Shown in pieces: positions 1 through 6,741 of a DNA stretch of 8,783 nucleotides (the first letter of the stretch is position 1; each line of letters opens with the position of its first letter). A program made the translations under genes and the position numbers. Source of the stretch: JAKVCB01 sp963578605 (GTDB lineage Bacteria > Planctomycetota > Planctomycetia > Pirellulales > Lacipirellulaceae); NCBI GenBank assembly GCA_963578605.1, contig CAUZEA010000171.1, positions 1 to 8,783 of the forward strand, read 5' to 3'. The notes beneath the pieces are model-generated. The model was not told the DNA's origin. It saw only the letters and a program-made list of their open reading frames with translations, and ran no database searches.

Positions 1-126
1 GGAAAGCGGCTTGAAAATGGTTCATTGTCACTAGCAAGCTGAAGTCGTGCGCGCTCATCTTGCGTTGCAAGTCCTTACCTGGAAACTACTTCAAACATTT
101 TTCACAATTCTTAACCGGACAGTAGT
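1..126 (-). other. Sequence replacing the rest of the broken gene; possible insertion-element end
   Basis: On the minus strand, immediately after the last DUF1549-like codons, the sequence becomes ACTACTGTCCGGTTAAG and onward, with no similarity to the expected domain in any frame. A minus-strand ATG at 58 opens a frame that runs out of the window (MSAHDFSLLVTMNHFQAAF), preceded at some distance by AAGGA. A gene that stops dead at a junction, followed after about 70 bp by a new open frame in the same direction, is what an insertion sequence end plus transposase start would look like. The visible 19 residues are not recognisable, and the other end lies outside the window. A deletion junction would look the same. 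Confidence 0.25.
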
Positions 127-378
127 GTAATCGATTGGGTTGCGAGGCCAGTCTGTAAGTTCAGCAGCTGGCAACTCCAAACGTTGGGTCGGCTGGAACG
201 ACCAATGGTTATGACGCGGGTCGGCGATTTTCAGCGGCGGTTCGTCGGCTGGCACGGCCTGGAGAGTACTTCCCCGGATGACTACCAACAGGACGATACC
301 GGGCAGCCATCTCCACCAGTCCGCGGGTGGTCGCAGAAACAGGTTGAGAGATGGCAAGTTCATGCAGTTTTTCGGCAC
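91..378 (-). pseudogene. N-terminal remnant of a DUF1549/DUF1553-type exported planctomycete protein
   Basis: The open frame reads 95 residues from a GTG at 378; an ATG at 363 is an equally good start, and neither has a clear ribosome binding site. It begins with a basic and hydrophobic export signal (WWRWLPGIVLLVVIRG, then a small-residue stretch QAVPADEPP). It then reads HWSFQP..RLELP......DWPRNPID, which matches the usual opening of the DUF1549 (PSCyt1-like) domain, typically HW(A/S)FQP followed by xRNPIDxFVLARLE. After NPIDY (about positions 127-135) the match is lost, and the frame ends about 12 codons later at a TGA. Intact family members are many hundreds of residues long, usually with DUF1549 plus DUF1553. 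The other two minus-strand frames do not resume the domain before position 1, so a simple frameshift does not explain the loss. The family match is from memory of the motif. The call of a broken gene is well supported, the cause less so. Confidence 0.6.
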
Positions 379-731
379 CTGGTGACGAACTTAAATCAGC
401 CACAGTTTGCGGTGATTGCCTGGCAATTACTGAGGGGGCCCAGCGTTCAAACCTGCCGCATTCACAAACATTCGTTCAAACCTGCCGCATTCACAAACAT
501 TATTGTACGACATTTTTAATTTTTAATCACACCGCAAAGGGACGTTTTTCGTCAAAGTTTTACCGTGACTTTTGGGCCAGGGAGTTCTTCTGAAGTGGGA
601 ACTTCTTTGGTCAATGTCCCGCGATTTTCTTGCGCCCGGCGTCAAGCTGTGGTAGGTTCAACGTCGTAAACTCCTGTAGCCGTGGCCGAGGCCCGGCGAG
701 CCCCTGTCCAGCGTCAGAAGGATTCCCCGGT
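379..731. other. Intergenic region, no convincing gene
   Basis: Short open frames cross this stretch on both strands, but none has a recognisable motif or a good ribosome binding site. The region holds a perfect 29-bp tandem duplication (444-501), an AT-rich patch at 502-530 that could include a promoter for the downstream gene, and a purine-rich ribosome binding site near its end. No clear sigma70 pair with standard spacing was found. Confidence 0.5.
444..501. repeat. Perfect 29-bp direct tandem duplication
   Basis: Positions 444-472 and 473-501 are identical over 29 bp and directly adjoin. The unit starts CGTTCAAACCTG and ends CACAAACATT. There are only two copies and no spacer, so this is a tandem duplication and not a CRISPR array. 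It lies in non-coding sequence between the broken minus-strand gene and the SirB1-like gene. Confidence 0.95.
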
Positions 732-734
732 TTG
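716..734 (+). promoter_or_regulatory. Ribosome binding site that sets a TTG start
   Basis: AGAAGGA at 716-722 lies 9 nt before the TTG at 732. The next in-frame ATG (789) has AGGAGG only 2 nt upstream, too close to be used normally, and starting there would remove residues that look like part of the family N-terminus (YCRPAAYAAFQ). The TTG at 732 is therefore the better start. Confidence 0.6.
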
Positions 735-1430
735 ACAAGTCCACCCGCCTACTGCCGACCGGCTGCATACGCTGCCTTTCAGGAGGCCATGCCTCTGGTC
801 GATCGTGAAGACGGCTTGCTGCGTGCGGCATTTGCAATCTCGCTGCACGACCGGCCGCAGGATGATTTCGCAGTCGTAGAGTCCACAATTGGTCAGTTGG
901 CTGCTGCTGTGCGACAACGAGCCCAGTCGGGTACACCACAAGCGGTTCAGGCGCATTTGCACGACGTACTTTTCGACGTCGTCGGTTTTTGCGGCAATGT
1001 TGAAGACTACTACGATCCGGCCAACAGTTATGTGGGCGAAGTGCTGCGGCTACGTCGTGGGATCCCGATCAGTCTGGTACTTGTGTACAAAGCAGTCGCC
1101 CGACAACTGGGCATCATGGTTCACGGAATCAATGCCCCAGGGCATTTTCTGGCCGGAGTCGAATTGCAAGAGTATGCCGACCAGCGGTCACCTTGTCTGA
1201 CCTACGTTGATCCGTTCTATGGGGGGGCCCTTCTCAATGAACACGAGGTGTTCGAGCGGATTGAAAAGGCGACCGGGCAGAAGGTGCGACTTGCAGAGCC
1301 AGTTTTGACGAAGGCCACCCACCGACAATGGCTTGGTCGGATGCTGAACAACCTACAGGCGGTCTTCGCAAGCAAGGGCCGCGAGCGAGACCTCCATGCC
1401 ATGCAAGAACTACAACAACTCCTGTCGTAG
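732..1430 (+). CDS. SirB1 family protein (transglutaminase-like core 2)
   Basis: The predicted protein has 232 residues when started at the TTG at 732; the frame stays open upstream to a TTG at 630, but that extension looks non-coding. The SirB1/Transglut_core2 pattern is clear. A helical N-terminal part (DGLLRAAFAISLHD, residues 27-40) leads to CGNVEDYYDPANSYVGEVL (87-105), RRGIPISLVLVYKAVARQLG (108-127), INAPGHFLAGVE (133-144) and YVDPFYGG (158-165). A final helical part contains RMLNNLQAVF (203-212). In transglutaminase-like folds the catalytic triad is Cys-His-Asp. Here His138 and Asp160 are in place, but the nucleophile position appears to fall in GIPIS, with Ser instead of Cys. By my alignment this is common in the SirB1 family. 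The protein has no signal peptide and is probably cytoplasmic. The biochemical role of the family is poorly defined, so only the family name is given. It is separated by 57 bp from the next gene and may share a transcript with it. Confidence 0.85.
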   Translation: MTSPPAYCRPAAYAAFQEAMPLVDREDGLLRAAFAISLHDRPQDDFAVVESTIGQLAAAVRQRAQSGTPQAVQAHLHDVLFDVVGFCGNVEDYYDPANSYVGEVLRLRRGIPISLVLVYKAVARQLGIMVHGINAPGHFLAGVELQEYADQRSPCLTYVDPFYGGALLNEHEVFERIEKATGQKVRLAEPVLTKATHRQWLGRMLNNLQAVFASKGRERDLHAMQELQQLLS

Positions 1431-1487
1431 CAGGCCAATTTGTTCGAAAAACGATCAAGATGCCGAAAAGTTGCGTAAGATAGAGGG

Positions 1488-3341
1488 ATGGCTGTTACCA
1501 ACGTCTGTTCTGTCGCCCTGATTCTCACGACGATCTTGCGATTGGTCGTTTCGTCTGCTGCTGCCGATGTGATCGTATTGGCGAATCGGTCTGCCCAGAG
1601 CATTCCGGTTCGCGTAACCCCGGTCTCCGCCCGCCCACAAGAACTGACGATTGCCGCGGGCGAGGTAGTGCCTTTGTTTGTTGACGGACAGGCTCATCTG
1701 AATTTTCTGTCGCAGAAACAACAGAAGCGGTACTTGCTTGACGCCAATAGTGCTTACTACTTTGGCACTTTGGCTGATGGTCAGGTCGACATGCAGAAAA
1801 TAGGGCTTGGCGATGACCGAGCGAGCGCTGACGGGCGCGCACTGCCAGGCACGGCTTCGGCGGCATCAGACGTCACGATCCCAGTTGTGATTTTTGTTGA
1901 CGAAGAAGAGGTGGCCAGGCAAAGAATCTGGGAACGGCGGCTCCGGCAACGCGTAGAGCGGGCGTCTGAAATCCTCGAACGAACGTGCCGAGTGCGACTC
2001 AAGGTTGTTGCTGTCGATACGTGGCAGTCGGACAACACAACCACCGAGTTTTTTGAATCCCTTGCCGAGTTTGAAAAAGAGGCGAACCCGTTTCCAGGGC
2101 AACTTGCGATTGGCTTCACCAGCCAGTATCAGGTGCCGCGCGGACGCGTGCATTTGGGGGGGACGCGTGGGCCGTTCCACTCACACATTCTGGTTCGTGA
2201 ATGGTCGCGTCATGTGGGTGAAACCGAGCGATTGGAGCTGCTAGTTCACGAACTGGGGCACTTTTTGGGAGCGTTGCACAGCCCGGAACTCAACAGCGTG
2301 ATGCGTCCGGTACTTGGTGACCGAAAGGCGTTGCGTTCCAACTTCAAGATTCAGTTCGATCCAGTAAACACACTGGTCATGGCCATGATTGCCGAAGAAG
2401 CCCGTCGCCGCGGGGTGCGAGACTTCAATGGATTGACGATGGGAACGAAACGGCGGTTACAACAAATCTACCGCAGCTTGAAAGACACCTCTCCGCGAGA
2501 TGATACTGCCCGGAAGTTTACGCGGATTAGTGATTCATCCACGATCTCCCCGGTCGTGTCGGGAACTCAAAGTGTTTTGCGGGCAGTGGTGGCCGCAGCG
2601 CAGAAAAATAGTGAACTTCCCCCAGAGAGTGAGGCAGGGTTGGATGCGGCAACATGCCGTGAAGGGGACGCGTTAACTGAGTACTACTTTCAGAATGCGG
2701 CGAAAGCCGCCCAGGAGTTGCCCGCCGATGTCGCCCCCATGGCGTTTTTGTTTGCCGTGGCAATTGGGCTTGACGACAGCGGTGCGATGGCAAAACTTCC
2801 CTCAACGAAACGACTTGTTGCCGAGGTGGAGTCGACGGGCCAACGAGCTGTGCGTACGGCCTTTTTGGGGAAGCCCACCATGCGGGGCAGGAATGACCTG
2901 ACGAAGCATTTTGTGATTTCAGCCTGTCTTGCCGCCCTGCAGGGAGCCGAAAATGTTGAGGCGACCGGCCTGGTTAAAGAGTTGAGCGACTGTCGTCCCG
3001 GCGGGTCGGGATTTAGCTTTGCCGATTTAGCTGCCAATAAAGCCGGGATTCGTTTTGCGGGTGAGATTGTGAACGGACGGCTTGCGCTGGACCAACTCGC
3101 CGACTCGTTTCGAGTGGATCAGTTTATGCCGAAGGTAGACGGTTTGCCGGAGGGGCTTTCAGTCACCCAATTATTGGCTCAATTTGGTCCACAGGATGAC
3201 GACCGATTTCAAACACAACTTGGGGAGATCGATCGATTAGTACTTGATTTGGTCCCCTATCGAGCGGTACCCGACTCGAGTCCTGTCCCGGGACCGGGCC
3301 AACCCGGGGCGGGTTCGACAGGTTTTAGCGAGAAACCTTGA
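1488..3341 (+). CDS. Exported metzincin-type (matrixin-like) zinc metalloprotease with unassigned C-terminal domain
   Basis: This is a 617-residue protein. Residues 1-26 form a signal peptide (VALILTTILRLVVSSAAA before Asp27), so it is probably exported. Residues about 27-95 look beta-rich (VIVLANRSAQSIPVRVTPV). Residues about 127-320 form the protease-like domain, with the full metzincin zinc site HELGHFLGALH (254-264: His254, Glu255, His258, His264) and a Met-turn SVMRP (Met272) only eight residues later. Residues about 395-590 form a mainly helical domain with the blocks RNDLTKHFVISACLAAL (468-484), GGSGFSFADLAANKAGIRFA and GLPEGL (552-557), which I cannot assign. The last 23 residues are rich in Pro, Gly and Ser. 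The zinc ligands and general base are intact, so peptidase activity is plausible; the substrate is unknown. The ATG is the first start after an in-frame stop at 1476-1478. A purine run (AGAGGG) abuts it directly, so ribosome binding is unusually placed. Confidence 0.8.
   Translation: MAVTNVCSVALILTTILRLVVSSAAADVIVLANRSAQSIPVRVTPVSARPQELTIAAGEVVPLFVDGQAHLNFLSQKQQKRYLLDANSAYYFGTLADGQVDMQKIGLGDDRASADGRALPGTASAASDVTIPVVIFVDEEEVARQRIWERRLRQRVERASEILERTCRVRLKVVAVDTWQSDNTTTEFFESLAEFEKEANPFPGQLAIGFTSQYQVPRGRVHLGGTRGPFHSHILVREWSRHVGETERLELLVHELGHFLGALHSPELNSVMRPVLGDRKALRSNFKIQFDPVNTLVMAMIAEEARRRGVRDFNGLTMGTKRRLQQIYRSLKDTSPRDDTARKFTRISDSSTISPVVSGTQSVLRAVVAAAQKNSELPPESEAGLDAATCREGDALTEYYFQNAAKAAQELPADVAPMAFLFAVAIGLDDSGAMAKLPSTKRLVAEVESTGQRAVRTAFLGKPTMRGRNDLTKHFVISACLAALQGAENVEATGLVKELSDCRPGGSGFSFADLAANKAGIRFAGEIVNGRLALDQLADSFRVDQFMPKVDGLPEGLSVTQLLAQFGPQDDDRFQTQLGEIDRLVLDLVPYRAVPDSSPVPGPGQPGAGSTGFSEKP
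3282..3326 (+). terminator. Possible intrinsic terminator overlapping the end of the metalloprotease gene
   Basis: CCTGTC (3282-3287) pairs with GACAGG (3317-3322). Inside it, CCGGG (3294-3298) pairs with CCCGG (3303-3307) around a 4-nt loop, and the hairpin is followed by TTTT (3323-3326). It lies within the last codons of the gene, in the Pro/Gly-rich tail. The stem is very GC-rich, but the T-run is short and a stretch between the two stems is imperfect. A GC-rich Pro/Gly coding tail could create such pairing by chance. Confidence 0.35.
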
Positions 3342-3496
3342 AAAGATCGGGGCCGGGCATTTTTCAGGACACTCTCCGCTCTTGCAAGTCGGGTCAAACC
3401 TGTCGCTCTGGTAACTGGTAGCAGGTTAATTTTTGCTGCTCGTCCCGTTTATGCGGGGACACGATTCACATCGATCCAGGGGCACCGCTTTTCCTC

Positions 3497-3537
3497 TTGG
3501 GTTGGCTGCATTGGTTGGGTTGGCTGCATTGGTTGGG
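3497..3537. repeat. 18-bp tandem repeat, about 2.3 copies
   Basis: The unit TTGGGTTGGCTGCATTGG occurs at 3497-3514 and again at 3515-3532 without a mismatch, followed by a partial copy TTGGG (3533-3537). The unit is G/T-rich on the plus strand. It lies in the intergenic region upstream of gnd and is not part of a supported gene. Confidence 0.9.
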
Positions 3538-3570
3538 ATTGCCCTTGGCCTGACCCCAAGTTGCGGACCC

Positions 3571-3617
3571 CAGCCGGCACGGCAACAGCCCCCGCACCGG
3601 AGCTGAGCCATTTTTTT
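3571..3617 (+). terminator. Possible intrinsic terminator upstream of gnd
   Basis: CAGCCGG (3571-3577) can pair with CCGGAGCTG (3597-3605) with a two-base bulge, and GGC (3581-3583) with GCC (3588-3590) continues the stem inside. A run of seven T (3611-3617) follows after 5 nt. The bulge and the gap before the T-run weaken the call. If real, it would separate the metalloprotease transcript from the gnd cluster. Confidence 0.3.
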
Positions 3618-3660
3618 CCGACCCCCGATCAGCCGTGGTTGGCAATTTCGTTGTCGACTC

Positions 3661-3689
3661 TCGACCCTTTGGCAGCACGTTCGTACAAT
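3661..3689 (+). promoter_or_regulatory. Candidate sigma70-type promoter for the gnd cluster
   Basis: TCGACC (3661-3666, 4 of 6 matches to TTGACA) is followed after exactly 17 nt by TACAAT (3684-3689, 5 of 6 matches to TATAAT). Transcription would start near 3696, giving a leader of about 58 nt before the gnd ATG. This is a pattern match only. Confidence 0.3.
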
Positions 3690-3753
3690 GCCGGCTGGGA
3701 AGTTGCGTAGGGTCTGGCACTTCACGGCAACCTGACAGGGGGTACCACAGAGA

Positions 3754-5205
3754 ATGTCCAACGGTAGATGCGACTTTGGTCTGATTGGTTTGGCGGTCAT
3801 GGGTGAAAATCTGGCTCTCAACGTCGAGAGTCGTGGTTACCGCGTGGCTGTCACCAACCGGACGATCAGTAAGGTAGACGACTTTATTTCGGGTCGAGCT
3901 GCTGGTAAGCAGTTCGTGGGTTGCCATTCACTGGAAGAGCTTGTGGCCAGTCTCGCCGCACCCCGGAAAGTGATGTTGATGGTCAAGGCGGGGCCGGCGG
4001 TCGACGCGTTGATTGACGCGATCATCCCTTTGCTGTCCCCTGGCGACATCATCATTGACGGTGGCAACACACATTTCGCCGATACCGAGCGACGCACCAG
4101 GCAGGTTGAGGAAAAAGGATTTCTGTTTGTTGGCACTGGAGTCTCCGGTGGAGAAGAAGGTGCGCTCAAGGGGCCGAGCCTGATGCCTGGCGGAAGTCCC
4201 GCAGCGTGGCCCGTCGTCCAGCCCATTTTCCAGGCAATTGCTGCCAAAGTAGGACCTGCTGGCGACATTCCTTGTTGCACGTGGGTCGGGCCGCGTGGCG
4301 CCGGACACTATGTGAAAATGGTCCACAATGGCATCGAGTATGGCGATATGCAGCTCATCTGCGAAGCATATTTCATGATGCGTGAAGCACTTGGTCTGTC
4401 GAATGACGAGTTATACGATATCTTTGCCGGGTGGAACCGTGGAGAACTCGATAGTTATTTGATCGAGATCACGCGCGATATTTTCAGTGTCAAAGATGAA
4501 GCAGGAGATGGTTATCTCGTTGATAAAGTGATGGACCGCGCCGGGGCAAAAGGTACCGGCAAGTGGATGAGCCAGTTGGCTCTTGACCTGGGTGTGCCGA
4601 GCACTTTGGTTACCGAAGCCGTTTACGCCCGCAGCCTTTCGGCCATCAAGGAGGCTCGTACCCGTGCGAGTGAGATCTTGCCTGGGCCTCATGGCACCTA
4701 CGAAGGGGACCGGGCAGATTTTATCGAGCAGATTCGTCTCGCTTTGTACGCCTCGAAGATCTGTAGCTATGCCCAGGGATTTGTCCAGTTGCAACATGCA
4801 GCGGCTGAACATGACTGGCCACTCGATTACGGGTCCTGTGCGCAATTGTGGCGCGGCGGATGTATTATTCGGGCAGTGTTTCTGGACCGGATCAAGGAGG
4901 CGTTTGATGCCGATCCACAGTTGGAAAATTTGTTGATTGCCCCCTATTTTTGTGATGCCGTTGAGCAGGCCCAGGATGCGTGGCGGAACGTGGTTGCCGC
5001 CGCGGTCCAGCTGGGAATCCCCGTACCTGCCTTCGCGACTGCCCTGGCTTATTACGACGGTTACCGTCGCGAGCGGTTACCAGCCAACTTATTGCAGGCA
5101 CAACGTGATTACTTTGGCGCGCATACCTACCAGCGGCTCGACCAAGAGGGCACATTTCATACCGATTGGCTCAGCCTGCGCCGTTTACCGGCGCAAGTCA
5201 AATAG
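3754..5205 (+). CDS. gnd: 6-phosphogluconate dehydrogenase, decarboxylating (NADP+)
   Basis: The enzyme oxidises and decarboxylates 6-phosphogluconate to ribulose 5-phosphate, producing NADPH, in the cytoplasmic oxidative pentose phosphate pathway. It has 483 residues, the usual full length. The N-terminal Rossmann fold starts GLIGLAVMGENLALN (9-23), and NRT (35-37) is the pattern associated with binding the 2'-phosphate of NADP. Substrate-site residues follow: GTGVSGGEEGA (127-137) and GAGHYVKMVHNGIEYG, with Lys188 and Glu195 as the expected general base and acid and His191 and Asn192 between them. The family signature DRAGAKGTGKW is at 261-271. All positions run at a small constant offset from the sheep enzyme numbering. 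AGGGGG (3737-3742) lies 11 nt before the ATG. The gene is followed after 40 bp by zwf, so the two dehydrogenases of the pathway are adjacent. No truncation or missing key residue is visible. Confidence 0.97.
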   Translation: MSNGRCDFGLIGLAVMGENLALNVESRGYRVAVTNRTISKVDDFISGRAAGKQFVGCHSLEELVASLAAPRKVMLMVKAGPAVDALIDAIIPLLSPGDIIIDGGNTHFADTERRTRQVEEKGFLFVGTGVSGGEEGALKGPSLMPGGSPAAWPVVQPIFQAIAAKVGPAGDIPCCTWVGPRGAGHYVKMVHNGIEYGDMQLICEAYFMMREALGLSNDELYDIFAGWNRGELDSYLIEITRDIFSVKDEAGDGYLVDKVMDRAGAKGTGKWMSQLALDLGVPSTLVTEAVYARSLSAIKEARTRASEILPGPHGTYEGDRADFIEQIRLALYASKICSYAQGFVQLQHAAAEHDWPLDYGSCAQLWRGGCIIRAVFLDRIKEAFDADPQLENLLIAPYFCDAVEQAQDAWRNVVAAAVQLGIPVPAFATALAYYDGYRRERLPANLLQAQRDYFGAHTYQRLDQEGTFHTDWLSLRRLPAQVK

Positions 5206-5245
5206 CGGTTGTCGAGGAGGACTCTGGAGGCCTTTGGTTTGACTT

Positions 5246-6700
5246 ATGCCACACACTTTTGTTATATTTGGAGCTTCGGGCGATCTCACGCATCGCAAAC
5301 TGGTACCGGCGCTGTACCAACTGCATCGTAAAGGCCGCCTGCCCGAGCAAATGCGCGTTGTCGGGTTTGCCCGCTCACCATTCTCTCATCAACAGTGGCG
5401 TCAGGGCCTGGCAGAGTTAGCCCGCGAGTTCGTCGGCGAGAGTTTCGAACAAGCGGTTTGGGACGAGTTTTCGCAGCGGTTATTCTATCAGGCTGGCGAT
5501 ATCAACAACAAAGCAGACTTTGACCACCTGGCAAGCTTTCTGAAAGAAGTGGAGCGGGAGGCCCAGAGTACGCGAGTCTATTATTTTGCGACGTCGCCCA
5601 AGTTCTATGAAACGGCCGTGCGGCATCTCGGTCAAGCGGGGTTGGCGAACGAAACCGAGGGCCCCCGGCAGGTGATCGTCGAAAAACCATTCGGAACCAA
5701 CTTGACCTCCGCTCAACACCTTAATGCGGCCATTACAACGGTGTTCGAGGAACGCCAGGTTTATCGAATCGATCATTATCTGGGCAAAGAAACCGTTCAG
5801 AACCTCCTGGTGCTTCGTTTTGCCAATACGATCTTTGAGCCAATCTGGAATCGCAACTACATCGACCATGTCCAAATCACCGTGGCCGAGTCGGTCGATG
5901 TAGGTAGTCGCGCCAAGTATTATGACGGTTCAGGTGTGCTTCGCGATATGTTCCAAAACCATCTGTTGCAACTGTTGATGATCACGGCAATGGAGGCTCC
6001 TATCAAATATGAGCCGGACACGATTCGCAACGAGAAAGTAAAGGTTTTACAAGCAGTTCGGCCCTTGGTGGGCGATGCGATTCGCGAAGATACTTTTCGA
6101 GCCCAGTATCGTGGGTATACCAGCGACGAGGATGTGGATTCCAACAGCCGGACGGCCACGTTTGCAGCCGTTAAACTCTGGATCGACAACTGGCGGTGGC
6201 ACGGTGTTCCCTTTTACTTGCGCAGCGGCAAGGCCATGTCGTGCCGGTCTAGCCAGATTGTAATCCAGTTCGTTGCACCCCCTCACATGATGTTTGCTGA
6301 TGGCCCGCAAAGCGCTACCGAGGCGAATCGCCTGGTTATTCAAGTACAGCCTGGTGAAGGAATTCAATTGCATTTCGAAACTAAAGTTCCCGATGCAGGT
6401 ATGAAATTGCGCCAAACCGACCTGGACTTTGATTTTTGTCGTGAGTTTCACAGCGTCATGCCCGGGGCGTACGAGCGATTATTGCTCGACGCACTGGAAG
6501 GGGATGCCAGCCTCTTTGCCCGCGCCGACGAGGTGGAAACGGCCTGGCGGATTATCGACCCTGTTCTGGAGTATTGGAGGACCCGCGATCAGCCATCCCT
6601 GTTTGCGTATGACACCGGACAATGGGGACCGATGAAAAGCACAGCCTGGATGGCCCGCCAGGATCGCCAGTGGTTTGATTCATGCCCGGTATTGTACTAG
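5246..6700 (+). CDS. zwf: Glucose-6-phosphate 1-dehydrogenase
   Basis: The enzyme oxidises glucose 6-phosphate to 6-phosphogluconolactone, reducing NADP+, as the entry step of the oxidative pentose phosphate pathway. It has 484 residues, full length for bacteria. Visible motifs are the nucleotide-binding GASGDLTHRKL (9-19), VEKPFG with Lys147, the family signature RIDHYLGKE (174-182) with His177, and the catalytic-base motif QNHLLQL with His239. All sit one position below the Leuconostoc numbering (Lys148, His178, His240). The C-terminus keeps the AWRIIDPVLEYW block. An upstream TTG (5234) is ruled out because an in-frame TGA at 5240-5242 lies between it and the ATG at 5246. GGAGG (5226-5230) lies 15 nt upstream, rather far. 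The gene lies 40 bp after gnd and 41 bp before ribE. The lactonase gene that works between Zwf and Gnd is not in the window. Confidence 0.97.
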   Translation: MPHTFVIFGASGDLTHRKLVPALYQLHRKGRLPEQMRVVGFARSPFSHQQWRQGLAELAREFVGESFEQAVWDEFSQRLFYQAGDINNKADFDHLASFLKEVEREAQSTRVYYFATSPKFYETAVRHLGQAGLANETEGPRQVIVEKPFGTNLTSAQHLNAAITTVFEERQVYRIDHYLGKETVQNLLVLRFANTIFEPIWNRNYIDHVQITVAESVDVGSRAKYYDGSGVLRDMFQNHLLQLLMITAMEAPIKYEPDTIRNEKVKVLQAVRPLVGDAIREDTFRAQYRGYTSDEDVDSNSRTATFAAVKLWIDNWRWHGVPFYLRSGKAMSCRSSQIVIQFVAPPHMMFADGPQSATEANRLVIQVQPGEGIQLHFETKVPDAGMKLRQTDLDFDFCREFHSVMPGAYERLLLDALEGDASLFARADEVETAWRIIDPVLEYWRTRDQPSLFAYDTGQWGPMKSTAWMARQDRQWFDSCPVLY

Positions 6701-6741
6701 TGCCCGTTTCCACTTCGATTCGCCAAGGAGAGGTTTTCTGA

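Larger units (their letters stand above)
3342..3753. other. Intergenic region upstream of gnd
   Basis: No gene is supported in this 412-bp stretch; minus-strand open frames that cross it also run into gnd and show no motifs. It contains a short hairpin (CCCG 3444-3447 with CGGG 3454-3457), an 18-bp tandem repeat (3497-3537), a terminator-like hairpin with a T7 run (3571-3617) and a possible promoter just before gnd. Confidence 0.55.

Noticed and set aside
444..501. CRISPR array suggested by a 29-bp repeat length
   Set aside because: There are only two units and they adjoin with no spacer. No cas gene is present in the window.
184..593. Plus-strand open frames of 111 and 80 codons over the broken gene and the 29-bp repeat
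   Set aside because: One runs antisense to the DUF1549-type remnant and both end in the tandem duplication. No motif or ribosome binding site supports either.
630..731. N-terminal extension of the SirB1-like protein from a TTG at 630
   Set aside because: The extra 34 residues are low in family-like pattern (rich in Arg, Pro, Ser and Cys), and a well-spaced ribosome binding site points to the TTG at 732.
3426..3927. Two overlapping minus-strand open frames of 131 and 153 codons upstream of and inside gnd
   Set aside because: They run antisense into the well-supported gnd gene, consist partly of the 18-bp repeat in translation, and show no domain or ribosome binding site.
6701..6741. FMN riboswitch before riboflavin synthase
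   Set aside because: Only 41 bp separate zwf from ribE, too little for the FMN aptamer, and no conserved aptamer segments were seen.
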